Of a stretch of DNA of 32,102 bases, positions 1-8,622 are shown in pieces. The position numbers and the translations under genes are program-made. The stretch comes from Thiomonas sp. GTDB lineage: Bacteria; Pseudomonadota; Gammaproteobacteria; Burkholderiales; Burkholderiaceae_C. The stretch is taken from positions 1 to 32,102 of the forward strand of contig DAIDHU010000505.1 of assembly GCA_027451915.1 (NCBI GenBank), written 5' to 3'. The notes under the pieces are model-generated. The model saw nothing but the letters and a program-made list of their open reading frames with translations, was not told where the DNA came from and made no database searches. The stretch's first letter is position 1; every line of letters starts with the position of its first letter.

Positions 1-1096
1 GTTCTTCCTCGTCGGTTGAATTAGCGTGGGCGGACGCATGTTCACGCTGTACTTGCATGGCCGAGACCTCCGTGAGAGCCGCTTCAACCGCGGCATGTTT
101 GGCCAGACTTTCAGGCGCAAGGATCGAGACCAGCCTGCGCCCTTCGTCGAGCCTGCAGATCTGGGAGATTTCCGCGAGGTCGTCATGACGAGCGAGCATG
201 GCAGGCAGGTCGTCAACCATGTCCTTGCGCACACGCAGCACCTCCGAGACGCTATCGGTCACCAGTCCGACCGCGGTCGCCCCCAGGGTGACGACGACGA
301 TCCGGCTGCGCTCGTCGATATTCCGAGCCGGCAGGTTGAACAGGCGCCGCAGCGACAACAGGGGGAGCAGCCTTTCACGCAGGGTCATCAGACCGATCAC
401 ATGCGCCTGCGCCTTCGGCACGTGGGCGATCGCCTCCGGAATCTGGACGATTTCCTGCACGCTCGCGATATCGATGGCGTATTCCTGGCCCTCCACGCTG
501 AAGCTGACGAGCTGCAATTCGTTGGAATCGACCTCCTGCTCGGGCGATGGCTGCGTACCCTGCAGGTCCTGCCGGACTTCGCTGCGCACCGCGGCAATGA
601 TCTGCGCGAACTCGCGCGCAATCAATCGCTCGAAATCCAGCACCATGACCATGGAAAAGCCGCCGACGTCCCGGAGAACGCCGCTGAGGAGATCGGAATC
701 GATCGTCGCGCGGATGCCGTCGACCTCCCCGATGCTGGCGGGCTCCACACTGATCACGCTGGCGATGCGGTCGACGACGAAGCCGAGCGCTTGTCCGATG
801 TCGATCACCAGGGCCCGTGTGGATTCATCATGAGCAGTCTCCTCGGCGCCGAAGATTCGACGAAGCGAGATGATGGGCAGTACGCGCCCACGCAGGTTCG
901 CGAGTCCGTGAAGCGAGCGTGGCGCCAGGGGTACCCGCACGATGTCGGGCATGCGAATGATTTCCTGCACCGGGTCCATCTGCACGCCGAACACCTCGTC
1001 GCCGACGATGAAGGTCACGAATTGTCGGGTCAAGGCACGCTGGTCCTCGGTCGCCGGGGGCCTGTCGCCTGCAGCCGACTGGATGTTTGTGCTCAT
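1..1096 (-). CDS. Multi-CheW chemotaxis adaptor, C-terminus off window
   Basis: This is a coupling protein that links chemoreceptors to the kinase CheA in the cytoplasm. The visible 365 residues hold two complete CheW domains, at about residues 25-165 and 195-335. Each has the family's pattern of a beta strand ending in a 'GL.xLR.R.LP.xSLRR.F' stretch (GLANLRGRVLP and GLMTLRERLLP). After the second domain an acidic linker (STDEEE) begins, much like the linker before domain 2, so a third CheW domain may follow beyond the window edge; that is inference. There is no receiver domain in the visible part, so it is not shown to be CheV. The ATG at 1096 has a strong AGGAGG five to six bases upstream. 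It starts 14 bases after the stop of the double-tip receptor, so the two are almost certainly co-transcribed. The frame is open to base 1. Confidence 0.88.
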   Translation of the reverse strand, partial: MSTNIQSAAGDRPPATEDQRALTRQFVTFIVGDEVFGVQMDPVQEIIRMPDIVRVPLAPRSLHGLANLRGRVLPIISLRRIFGAEETAHDESTRALVIDIGQALGFVVDRIASVISVEPASIGEVDGIRATIDSDLLSGVLRDVGGFSMVMVLDFERLIAREFAQIIAAVRSEVRQDLQGTQPSPEQEVDSNELQLVSFSVEGQEYAIDIASVQEIVQIPEAIAHVPKAQAHVIGLMTLRERLLPLLSLRRLFNLPARNIDERSRIVVVTLGATAVGLVTDSVSEVLRVRKDMVDDLPAMLARHDDLAEISQICRLDEGRRLVSILAPESLAKHAAVEAALTEVSAMQVQREHASAHANSTDEEE

Positions 1097-1110
1097 CGCA
1101 CCCTCCTGCG

Positions 1111-3024
1111 TCAAGCGCTTTGAAGTTCATCGGCTAGTGCCGCGATTTCCTCGATGGCCGAAGACAACTCCTCCGATCCGCGGGCCTGCTGTTCGGCGGC
1201 ACTCGCCGCCTCGCCGGACGCCTTTTCCGCCTCCTGCGTCGCTCCGGAGATCTGCTCGACACCCTCCTTGACCTTGGCAATTGCGGCGCTGACGATCTCG
1301 GCGCCCTTGACGATTTCTTCAGCCGCGCTGCGCACACCGTCGACTTCCACCTCGGAGGTTGCGATGTGCTTGAGAATGCCCTTGGCCTTTTCCGTCTCAG
1401 CTGCTGCTGCGCCGATGATTTCGCGCAAGTCGGAGCCAACCAGCACGATCTGATCCTGGATCGACTTGATCATGTCGCGGATGCGGTCGGCGTTCTGCGC
1501 CGAATCGTGCGAAAGGTTCCGGATGTCTGTCGATACAACGATGAAGCCCTTGCCGAACTCGCCAGCACGCGCTGCCTCGATGGCCCCGTTGACCGCCAAC
1601 ATGTTGGTCTGCACCGAAACCATGGCGATCGATTCGACGATCTTGTCGATGTCCCGTGCAACGTTCTGCAGGTCGCCGACCTGACGGGCACAACCCTGGG
1701 TGATCTCGATGGCCTTCATGGTTCCAGCCAGCATGGCCTCGATGGTGGTCTTGATTTCGTTGATCGCGTGCTTGCCGAACTCCGCCTTCTCCAAGCCGAG
1801 ATTGCCGCCCTTCATCGACTCCTGAACGTTGAACTCGACCTGCCGAATGGCTTCGTTGGCGTCATTGGCGGCGTCCGTCTGGTCCTTGGCGCCGCGCCGG
1901 ATCTCGCCGATGGCCGACATGATCTCGGTGGACGCGCGGGTTATTTCCTTGACCGCGTTGGACAGTTCCTCGGCCGACGACGCAACGTCCTCTGCGCTCT
2001 TGGAAATGTCGGTGGAGTTCTTCAGATCCTCCGCTGTCTCGCTCAGGCCGCGTGCCGTCTGCTCGCAGTCACCGAGGGCTTTGGCCTGCTCGGCAATGAT
2101 CTTGTTGGACTCCTCTGCAGCGGCCGATTGCTGCGCCGAGGCCGCAGCGATGGTCTCCGACACCTTGGCCATCTTCTGGGTTGCGGTGGTTGCCTCCTTG
2201 GCGACTCCCACCACCAGTCTCGAAGCCTGGACCACCTCCGTGGACGCCTGTCCGATACGTCCCAGGGAGTCATTGACCGCGTCGCCCTTGTCCGCCTCGG
2301 CCTGCACCGTGCTGGTCGATTCGTTGACGCCCGCGGCCACCGATTTCACGTCCGTCTGGATCTTGGCGATCAGGTCCGAGATCTGCTTGGCACTCTTTTC
2401 CGAAGTCTCCGCCAGGGAACGCACCTCGTCGGCAACGACCGCGAACCCCTTTCCGTGCTGGCCCGCGCGCGCGGCCTCGATGGCGGCATTGAGCGCGAGC
2501 AGATTGGTCTGGTCGGCAATACGCCCAACCGCCTTGACGATGTCCCCAATGTCAGCCGCCTGCTTCTCCAGTCCGGTGACCATCTTCACCGATTCCACCT
2601 GGCGCTTGGCAGCCTGAATGACGTTGTTGACCATCTGGGAGACCTCTTCCATCACCCGTTGCGCGGCGGCTACGAGAGTCTCGCCCTTTTGCAGCGTGAT
2701 GTTGGCGTTCTGGTCCACCTGGTCCACGCCCACGACCATTTCCTTGATACGCACCGCCGAGTCCTGCGCCGCGCTGGATGCCTGCTCGGAGCCGGCTGCA
2801 ATCTGCTCGGCGGCGCGCTTGAGCTCCTCGGCAGCGGACGCAGCCTCGTTGATACCCGCGGCCAGCTGCCCGGTAGCGGCGGCGATGCGCTCGGCTGCCT
2901 GCTGCTGCTTGGCCAGGGTCCGGGCTCGACGGCGTTGCGCCTCCGCTTCCTTGGATACCACGTTGGGCGCCCGGCTCGGGCCAGCAACCGCACCCGATGG
3001 CGTGGACTTTTTCACCAGACTCAT
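1111..3024 (-). CDS. Soluble chemoreceptor with two signalling tips
   Basis: A methyl-accepting chemotaxis protein of 637 residues that signals to CheA through CheW. It has no membrane segment and no recognisable sensor domain; nearly the whole chain is Ala/Glu-rich coiled coil. Two MCP hairpin tips are visible. The first, at about 169-203, has the canonical IADQTNLLALNAAIEAARAG followed by GFAVVADEVR. The second, at about 468-503, is a variant with VQTNMLAVNGAIEAARAG and GFIVVSTDIRNL. Each tip sits in the middle of a roughly 290-residue antiparallel stretch, so the protein looks like two receptor hairpins in series. ATG at 3024 is chosen because AAGGAG lies eight bases upstream; the frame stays open 13 codons further up without a good ribosome site. 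It is the first gene of an operon with the multi-CheW protein. What it senses is not visible. Confidence 0.9.
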   Translation of the reverse strand: MSLVKKSTPSGAVAGPSRAPNVVSKEAEAQRRRARTLAKQQQAAERIAAATGQLAAGINEAASAAEELKRAAEQIAAGSEQASSAAQDSAVRIKEMVVGVDQVDQNANITLQKGETLVAAAQRVMEEVSQMVNNVIQAAKRQVESVKMVTGLEKQAADIGDIVKAVGRIADQTNLLALNAAIEAARAGQHGKGFAVVADEVRSLAETSEKSAKQISDLIAKIQTDVKSVAAGVNESTSTVQAEADKGDAVNDSLGRIGQASTEVVQASRLVVGVAKEATTATQKMAKVSETIAAASAQQSAAAEESNKIIAEQAKALGDCEQTARGLSETAEDLKNSTDISKSAEDVASSAEELSNAVKEITRASTEIMSAIGEIRRGAKDQTDAANDANEAIRQVEFNVQESMKGGNLGLEKAEFGKHAINEIKTTIEAMLAGTMKAIEITQGCARQVGDLQNVARDIDKIVESIAMVSVQTNMLAVNGAIEAARAGEFGKGFIVVSTDIRNLSHDSAQNADRIRDMIKSIQDQIVLVGSDLREIIGAAAAETEKAKGILKHIATSEVEVDGVRSAAEEIVKGAEIVSAAIAKVKEGVEQISGATQEAEKASGEAASAAEQQARGSEELSSAIEEIAALADELQSA

Positions 3025-3171
3025 GACCAGACTCCTTGGAGGGACTACGGGTTGTCTTTGCACGGACCGTGCGGCTTATGCATCATCCGCGTCCGATGAA
3101 TTTTCTCGATAGCTCCGCAGATGCAGGAACGGATTGTTAGGGCGCATAGCAATGATGTTTTTGCCTTCGAT

Positions 3172-3185
3172 CATGGAATTCCATG
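3172..3185. promoter_or_regulatory. Perfect 14-base palindrome, possible operator
   Basis: CATGGAATTCCATG is its own reverse complement over all 14 bases. It lies about 150 bases upstream of the receptor start codon in AT-rich non-coding DNA. A dimeric regulator site is possible. No matching family is recognised, so the function is inference. Confidence 0.3.
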
Positions 3186-3439
3186 TTTTCACCTTTTCAC
3201 GCAGTCCCGGAAATCGCAGAAAAATACTAAGAGCGAAAACGGTGCAATTGAAACCCTGCCCATGTCTTACGCGCACCTCGGAAAAGGGCGGCACATCGAA
3301 GTGAGAATTGAAAATATATCGAGCAAGGCCAGGAATCGCGATATCGGCATACGATGATTCGTGGGGATGCAAGAGGTTGAATTAACAAGTTCCACGCCCA
3401 GGCACTTTTCGGCGAAATTCGACAGCCATCCAGGATCGG

Positions 3440-3480
3440 TTGACGTAGATCACCGAGGCAACCACAAAACGATTGACAAT
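3440..3480 (+). promoter_or_regulatory. FNR-like site and -10 box before c-di-GMP enzyme
   Basis: TTGACGTAGATCAC at 3440-3453 matches the FNR/Anr consensus TTGAT-N4-ATCAA at eight of ten half-site positions. GACAAT at 3475-3480 is a plausible -10 hexamer. The distance from the site centre to the -10 fits an activator bound near -41, the class II position. No good -35 is present, as expected for an activated promoter. The predicted transcript would have a leader of about 170 bases before the GTG start at 3657. The motif is seen; regulation by FNR is inferred. Confidence 0.5.
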
Positions 3481-3656
3481 CGCTCGTCCGAAAGCCTGGC
3501 GCTACGACCCCATGGCGTCGCAACCATGTCAGGAAATACTGGCTGACCGTGACCGAACCAGCTGTCGCGCAACCGATTGCCCGGCCCCATTCACCGGCAA
3601 CGCGTTTAGCAAAGCCGAATGTCCATGATTAACCCACAGCTGAACGGAGATCCGCC

Positions 3657-6600
3657 GTGACACCAGCCACGCGGCAGTTGCAGTGGAATTCCATACTCGA
3701 TACGGGTATTTCTGTCGTGGACAAACAGCATCGGCGCCTGGTGGAAATCTTCAATCAGGCCGCGACCGCTCAAAACGAGGGTGCAACCACGGAGCAGACC
3801 CTGGGCCTGCTCGATGCCTTGTTCGACTACACCCGCCAACACTTTCGCGAAGAGGCGCAACTCATGCGCAAGTGGAAGGTGCATGCGTCGCACCGCGGGC
3901 CCCATCTGCAGGCGCACAGGCGCTTCGTCACCTTCCTGGTGCGCATGCGCGTGCAAGCCTCGACCCATCCGGCCGAGCTCGCAGCCGACCTGATGAACTT
4001 CCTTGCGCAATGGCTACTGCACCACATCATGGGGCTGGACGCCGCCATGGCCCGAGCGATCCGCGCCGCCAAGGGTGAGCCGGCGCCAGCGCTCGAAGCG
4101 GCCCCGCAGGACCTGACGGCCAGGCAATATCTGCTCGACGTCATGGGCCAGCTCACCGATGCCCTCGGCAGGCGCACTCTGGACCTGCTCGATCAGCGCC
4201 AGACTCTGCTCGCGCAGCGCCGTAATCTGCTGGAACTGCAGGATCTGTACCGCGCCCTGCTTCGTTCGGCCGCCATCCTCATCGATAGCGGAAGCGAAGC
4301 CGAGATGCTGGAGAGTCTGTGTGAGACGCTCACGCGCGACACCCCCTTCCAGGCGGCGTGGATCGGCCGGCCCGGGGCTTCGCGGGCCTTCGAGATCCTG
4401 GCACTGCGGGGTTTCGCCGCGGGACAAGACAAAGAGCCCGGGCTGCAGGCTCGCGCGGTGGCCTGCATGGCCGATCGTGCCTGGAAGACGCGGCAGGTGG
4501 TGGTTTGCAACGATACCCAGTTCGAGGAATGTCTTCAACCCTGGCACGCGCAGCTGCGCTCGCAGGGTTGGACCAGCCTGCTGGTGGCGCCCGTGGAGCG
4601 CGGGCAGGACATCTGGGGGCTGCTCATGCTGGTGTCGGCGCGTCGTGAAGCCTTTGACGAAGGCACCATTGCGCTGTGCACGCGCATTGCCGGCCTGCTG
4701 GGTCACGGATTGGGCGAGTTCGACCGCAAGGAGCGGCTGCGCCACATGCAGCGGCACGAAGCGCTAGCCGCCCGCACCGATGTGCTCACCCAGTTGCCCA
4801 ACAGATTCGCGCTGGAGCAGCATCTGCCCCACACGATCCGGCGTGCGCGTCGCCAAGGCACGACCCTGGCGGTGGGTGTACTAGATCTGGATGATTTCAA
4901 GCCCGTTAACGACCGCTTCGGCCACGCAACCGGTGACGAGCTGTTGCAGCAGCTCGTACAACGACTTCGGACCACGCTGCGGGGAACCGACTACATGGCC
5001 CGACTTGGCGGGGACGAATTCGTACTGGTGTTCGAAGACCTCGACCCGGCGCACGCCGAGAGGCAACTGGCGGTGGTGTTGCATCGTCTGATGCAAGCGA
5101 TCCGAAATCCGTTCGATCTAGGGCCGCAACGTCAGGCGCGGGTGGGCATGACCCTAGGCCTGGCACTGTTTCCCGGCGATGGCGAGGACGCCGACACGCT
5201 GCTTCGCAACGCCGATGCTGCGATGTACCAAGCCAAGGCGCGCAAAAGCACCCGCACGCAGTGGTGGAGGCTGTGGGGCGAAGGAACCCTGGTCGAGTCC
5301 ACCGTGGAGACGCCAGTCGATCTTTTCGGCGAAGAAGTCCGGCAACTGCTTCAAGCCCTGGTTCCCATCGTGCAGGAGGTCGCGCCCGAGTTTGCCGCGC
5401 AGTTCTACGCCGAACTCATGTGCGATGCGCAGCAGGCGGCCATTCTGGACTCGCTGTTGCCGCAGGAGCTTGCGCATCTGCAGGACAAGCAGGCGCAGCA
5501 TCTGCAATTCCTGCTGCACCCGGACACAACGGCCGAACAAATCAATGAGCGCGCACAGCTCATCGGGCAGGTACACGCGCTCGTGGGCTTATCGCCCGCT
5601 GCGCTGCTGCAGGCGACGGCCCTGTACGAGTCGCTTCTGCGCTCTCGACTCGAGAACTCAGCCCTCATGGCCAAGACGCGCTACCGACTGGTGCGCATCA
5701 TCCAGGCGCGCATGGCCCATCACCTGCGAGGAGAGATCAATGCCCAGCAGGCGCTGCTGTCCACCTACCACGCACTGCTGGCTGACCCGCTGCCGTCGTT
5801 TGGGCGCTGGATCGACCTGGCGCGCTCCGAGCTGGACCGGATCGCGGCCTTGCCCGGCATCCGCGCCGTGTTCATCTTCAGGGTGAATGACTCCGGGCAG
5901 CTTCGCATTGAACTCGGCGCAGGGCCCGTGGCGGAGCAGATCCAGACCGGGATCAACGGCGCCGGACTTCACCCGACCATCCACCTTGGCCCCAACGAGC
6001 AACGCGGCGTGATGGGGCAGGCCTGGGCCAGCGCGACTCCGCAGATCGTGGACAGCTACCTGCTGGATGCGCGCCTGCGCCCCTGGCAGGCCATGATGCT
6101 GCCTCTGGGAGTGCGCAGCGCGGCCGCGATCCCCATACTGCGCGCAACAGCTGCCGAGGCCGTGTTGTTCATTCTCGGCGCGTATCCGCGCCAGTTCTCT
6201 AATCCCCTGTTGCAGACCTGGATCAGCGCCCAGAAAAATCGCTGGGAGCAGCTTCAAAATGCGGCCTGTGCAGCCCCACCACCGTCCGATGCCCTGCACG
6301 CCACAAAATGGCGCAGCCTGCTCTACCAGGGAGCCTTGCGCATGGTGGTGCAGCCGATCGTGGATCTGCGTGGCGGCACGGTCACCAAGGTGGAGTCGCT
6401 AGCCCGGCTGCAGGCGCGCGACGGGACCCTGGTGTCGCCTGGAATGTTCCTGCCAGCCATGGGACAGGACGACCTGCGCATTCTGTTTCGCCAGGGACTT
6501 GAGCAAAGCCTGAGCGCCTTGCGCCAGTGGCGCAAGGCCGGCACGGCCATCACCCTCTCACTCAACCTCGATCCGATCACACTGCTCGACCCCGATTGCC

Positions 6601-7313
6601 CGCTGTGGGTCGAGCGTGCGCTGTGCCATGCCGACCTGCCGCCCGACGCGCTCACGCTGGAACTGCTGGAGACGCGCGACATCGACCCCCGCCTCGCGGA
6701 TGCGTCGATCGCGCGCCTGCGCGCCACCGGCGTGGGCCTGACCATGGATGACCTAGGCTCTGGCTACAGCAGCATGAAGCGGCTCATGAACCTGCATTTT
6801 GACGTCATCAAAATTGACCAAGCCGTGGTCAAGGACGTGTTTGTCCATCCGCTGCAGGGCATCGCGCTCATGCGCACGGTACTGCAGTTGGGCCTGGACA
6901 TGGGCTGCGCGGTGGTCGCCGAGGGCCTGGAGGACAATGCGCTGGTCGAGGTTGCAATGCTGCTGGGTTGCGCACAGGGGCAGGGCTACGCACTCGCGAT
7001 GCCGATGGGCACAGCGGCCTTCGCCGAGTGGCTGGGCGCACACACGCCCATACCACTTCCCGGTGGGGGTGAGCTTCACTCCTGGTTAGGCGCGACGGCC
7101 TATGCGTGGGGCAAGGAGGGTGACATCCGGGTCGAACCCATGCGCCTGGATATGTGTCCGCTGACTCGGTTCTTGCACCGGCAGGGGGTGCGCGATGGCG
7201 ATGCGCTGCGCTGGCATGCGTTGATGCATGACAGCGCGTTCGAGCAGGAACGAACCCGTGCAAGACAGTCGCTGCTGCAGTGGCTGCAACAACAGGCACT
7301 TACCCAGCATTGA
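3657..7313 (+). CDS. Hemerythrin-GAF-GGDEF-globin-GAF-EAL c-di-GMP enzyme
   Basis: A 1218-residue soluble protein predicted to make and break cyclic di-GMP. Residues 1-135 are a bacteriohemerythrin with all seven di-iron ligands in place (H25, H62, E66, H83, H87, H123, D128). A GAF domain spans about 190-355. GGDEF spans about 368-535, with an intact GGDEF motif at 451 and an RGTD inhibitory site five residues before it. About 555-695 resembles a globin-coupled sensor (protoglobin) domain, with IGQVH placing His640 as probable proximal haem ligand. A second GAF covers about 730-880. EAL spans about 885-1128 and keeps the key residues: E of ESL, N of SLN, E of LELLE, DD of MDDLGSG, K of IKID, E of AEGLE. 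A Cys/His-containing tail follows. The GTG start is supported by GGAGA seven bases upstream. An FNR-like promoter precedes it. The globin call is the least certain. Confidence 0.9.
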   Translation: MTPATRQLQWNSILDTGISVVDKQHRRLVEIFNQAATAQNEGATTEQTLGLLDALFDYTRQHFREEAQLMRKWKVHASHRGPHLQAHRRFVTFLVRMRVQASTHPAELAADLMNFLAQWLLHHIMGLDAAMARAIRAAKGEPAPALEAAPQDLTARQYLLDVMGQLTDALGRRTLDLLDQRQTLLAQRRNLLELQDLYRALLRSAAILIDSGSEAEMLESLCETLTRDTPFQAAWIGRPGASRAFEILALRGFAAGQDKEPGLQARAVACMADRAWKTRQVVVCNDTQFEECLQPWHAQLRSQGWTSLLVAPVERGQDIWGLLMLVSARREAFDEGTIALCTRIAGLLGHGLGEFDRKERLRHMQRHEALAARTDVLTQLPNRFALEQHLPHTIRRARRQGTTLAVGVLDLDDFKPVNDRFGHATGDELLQQLVQRLRTTLRGTDYMARLGGDEFVLVFEDLDPAHAERQLAVVLHRLMQAIRNPFDLGPQRQARVGMTLGLALFPGDGEDADTLLRNADAAMYQAKARKSTRTQWWRLWGEGTLVESTVETPVDLFGEEVRQLLQALVPIVQEVAPEFAAQFYAELMCDAQQAAILDSLLPQELAHLQDKQAQHLQFLLHPDTTAEQINERAQLIGQVHALVGLSPAALLQATALYESLLRSRLENSALMAKTRYRLVRIIQARMAHHLRGEINAQQALLSTYHALLADPLPSFGRWIDLARSELDRIAALPGIRAVFIFRVNDSGQLRIELGAGPVAEQIQTGINGAGLHPTIHLGPNEQRGVMGQAWASATPQIVDSYLLDARLRPWQAMMLPLGVRSAAAIPILRATAAEAVLFILGAYPRQFSNPLLQTWISAQKNRWEQLQNAACAAPPPSDALHATKWRSLLYQGALRMVVQPIVDLRGGTVTKVESLARLQARDGTLVSPGMFLPAMGQDDLRILFRQGLEQSLSALRQWRKAGTAITLSLNLDPITLLDPDCPLWVERALCHADLPPDALTLELLETRDIDPRLADASIARLRATGVGLTMDDLGSGYSSMKRLMNLHFDVIKIDQAVVKDVFVHPLQGIALMRTVLQLGLDMGCAVVAEGLEDNALVEVAMLLGCAQGQGYALAMPMGTAAFAEWLGAHTPIPLPGGGELHSWLGATAYAWGKEGDIRVEPMRLDMCPLTRFLHRQGVRDGDALRWHALMHDSAFEQERTRARQSLLQWLQQQALTQH

Positions 7314-7500
7314 CGCAGCACCCTCATGCATCGTGCGCAGCGCCCCGGACAAGAGCAAGCAGCACGAACCACAGCGGCGTGGACAATGGGAATACGTCGA
7401 ACAGGACAACGCCCTGGCACGCGCAGGCGCGCGCGGCAGGGGGCCGCCATCGGTCCGGCGCATCGCAGCTTGGCAGCGCGCACACGCGTCGGCCTGAGCC

Positions 7501-7866
7501 TCAGCGCACGCGCGACAATCGCGATCCAGCCGGGAAGGCGGCTCGACGCGCCGCTGGGCTACCGGGCAAAAGCCGTTCGTATTCCTGCCGGACGACCTGG
7601 TGGAACTCGCAGGTCCTGCGCTCCAGGCCGGGGCGGTCGAGCACGTGGATATGCCCGCGCGTGTAGCGAATGAGCCCATCGCGCTGCAGGCTCAAGGCGG
7701 CCTCGGTCACGCCCTCTCGCCGCACACCCACCATGTGGGCGATGAGTTCCTCGGTGACGATGATTTTCTACCCCGAAAGTCGATCCAGGTTCAACAGCAG
7801 CCAACGGGCACGCACTGCCGCCTGCGCGGCTCGCATCGCCTGATAAACCGCGCCGCGCAGGTCGAC
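7501..7866 (-). pseudogene. Crp/FNR-family regulator remnant, nonsense codon
   Basis: The C-terminal part of a Crp/FNR-type transcription factor. Read on the minus strand, the sequence gives a stretch ending RWLLLNLDRLSG, then an in-frame TAG at 7768-7770, then KIIVTEELIAHMVGVRREGV and TEAALSLQRDGLIRYTRGHI, running to a TGA at 7501-7503. This is the HTH region of the family, including the recognition-helix motif VGVRREGVTEA. The usual Asn-Arg-His-His stretch before RWLLL is missing, as if about ten residues were deleted, and no cyclic-nucleotide-binding N-terminus is found upstream in any frame. The gene is therefore truncated, internally deleted and stopped. A short downstream product starting at the internal ATG (7734) is conceivable but unlikely to be functional. 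Confidence 0.75.
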
Positions 7867-8008
7867 CCTCTCGGGTGCGCGGGTGAGCGGGCCCGGGCGC
7901 GCCTCCCGGCAACCATGCCGCCAGGCGCACGGGGCCTGTGGATCGCGCAGTCCTTCGGCGATGCCTGCCAGCCGGGCCCCATGCCGGGGCTGCGCCTGCG
8001 GCAGCGCT

Positions 8009-8479
8009 TCACTGAGCTCGCGGGGGTCCAGATCCCAGGGCCGCTGCGGCAGCGAACAAAGTGCCCTGGACGCGCTGTTCAGAAGCCAGCCGGTCGAAAC
8101 GCACTTGCGTGCGCCCCTCGGTGAACACGTAGCCCTGCACGACGCCCTGCGGGTTGAAGCGAATCACCAGGCGCCTGAGCGCGTCAGGGGCCTGGGCTCG
8201 GATCATCGAGACCGTGGGAACAAAGTCGATGAGCCGGCGCGTCGTGCGGCGCGAGGTGTAGATCCACTCTTCCTGCCCCCGGTCGAACGCCACGTTCTGT
8301 GGACTGCCCAGCGCGTTCGCCACCTGCGCCTTGGTGGTCGAGCCCACGCGCATCGGTCCCTGCATGCAGGCCCGGGCCGGCTGGCCGGGGGAAGCACAGC
8401 CCAGGCTGCCGCAGCCGGCCAGCGGCGCCGCGGCCCCGGTCAGGCCCGCAAGCATCATGCTTCGCAAACGGCGCTTCAT
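8009..8479 (-). CDS. SmpA/OmlA (BamE-like) outer-membrane lipoprotein
   Basis: A 156-residue lipoprotein. It begins with a short basic segment, a hydrophobic stretch and a lipobox LAGC with Cys23 as the lipidation site. The mature part carries a BamE/SmpA-type fold, with a G-S-T-T-K-A-Q-V-A-N-A-L-G-S-P helix region, then 'EEWIY' and a C-terminal strand 'LVIRFNPQGVVQGYVF'. True BamE belongs to the outer-membrane barrel assembly machine, but this family also includes paralogues of unknown role, and nothing here decides between them. The frame is open far upstream, but the ATG at 8479 is the one that gives a proper signal sequence. The ribosome site is weak. It is transcribed divergently from the pterin dehydratase gene. 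Confidence 0.75.
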   Translation of the reverse strand: MKRRLRSMMLAGLTGAAAPLAGCGSLGCASPGQPARACMQGPMRVGSTTKAQVANALGSPQNVAFDRGQEEWIYTSRRTTRRLIDFVPTVSMIRAQAPDALRRLVIRFNPQGVVQGYVFTEGRTQVRFDRLASEQRVQGTLFAAAAALGSGPPRAQ

Positions 8480-8622
8480 CGTGGATGCTGGTCCGTGCCT
8501 GGGTCCGGAGAAGGTAGCCCAGGACCGGAGAAACTCCCGGCAAGGCCTTGTTAGCTGCCCATTCGCGCAGGCCCGCTCTCCCGGGGGGAAGGCCAGGCAC
8601 GCCGCAGGCATGGGGCCGCGGC

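Larger units (their letters stand above)
3025..3656. other. Divergent intergenic region, receptor / c-di-GMP enzyme
   Basis: About 630 bases without a convincing gene. The stretch around 3100-3400 is clearly more AT-rich than its neighbours. Short open frames exist on both strands, but none has a good ribosome site or a recognisable product. It holds a perfect 14-base palindrome at 3172-3185 and an FNR-like site with a -10 box near 3440-3480, listed separately. The promoter of the receptor operon must lie here but could not be assigned. Confidence 0.6.

Noticed and set aside
1366..3099. Long plus-strand open frame antisense to the chemoreceptor
   Set aside because: It mirrors the receptor's codon pattern, shows no known domain and has no ribosome site; it is a GC-driven shadow of the real gene.
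3341..3348. GCCGATAT on the minus strand as a flagellar sigma-28 -10 box for the receptor operon
   Set aside because: No TAAA-like -35 is found at the required 15-16 base spacing, so the match is probably chance.
3076..3372. Short minus-strand open frame between the receptor and the c-di-GMP gene
   Set aside because: It lacks an ATG and a ribosome site, and the product is unrecognised.
7600..8124. Plus-strand open frame through the Crp remnant and lipoprotein gene
   Set aside because: The minus strand carries a recognisable HTH and a lipoprotein; the plus-strand product resembles nothing and has no ribosome site.
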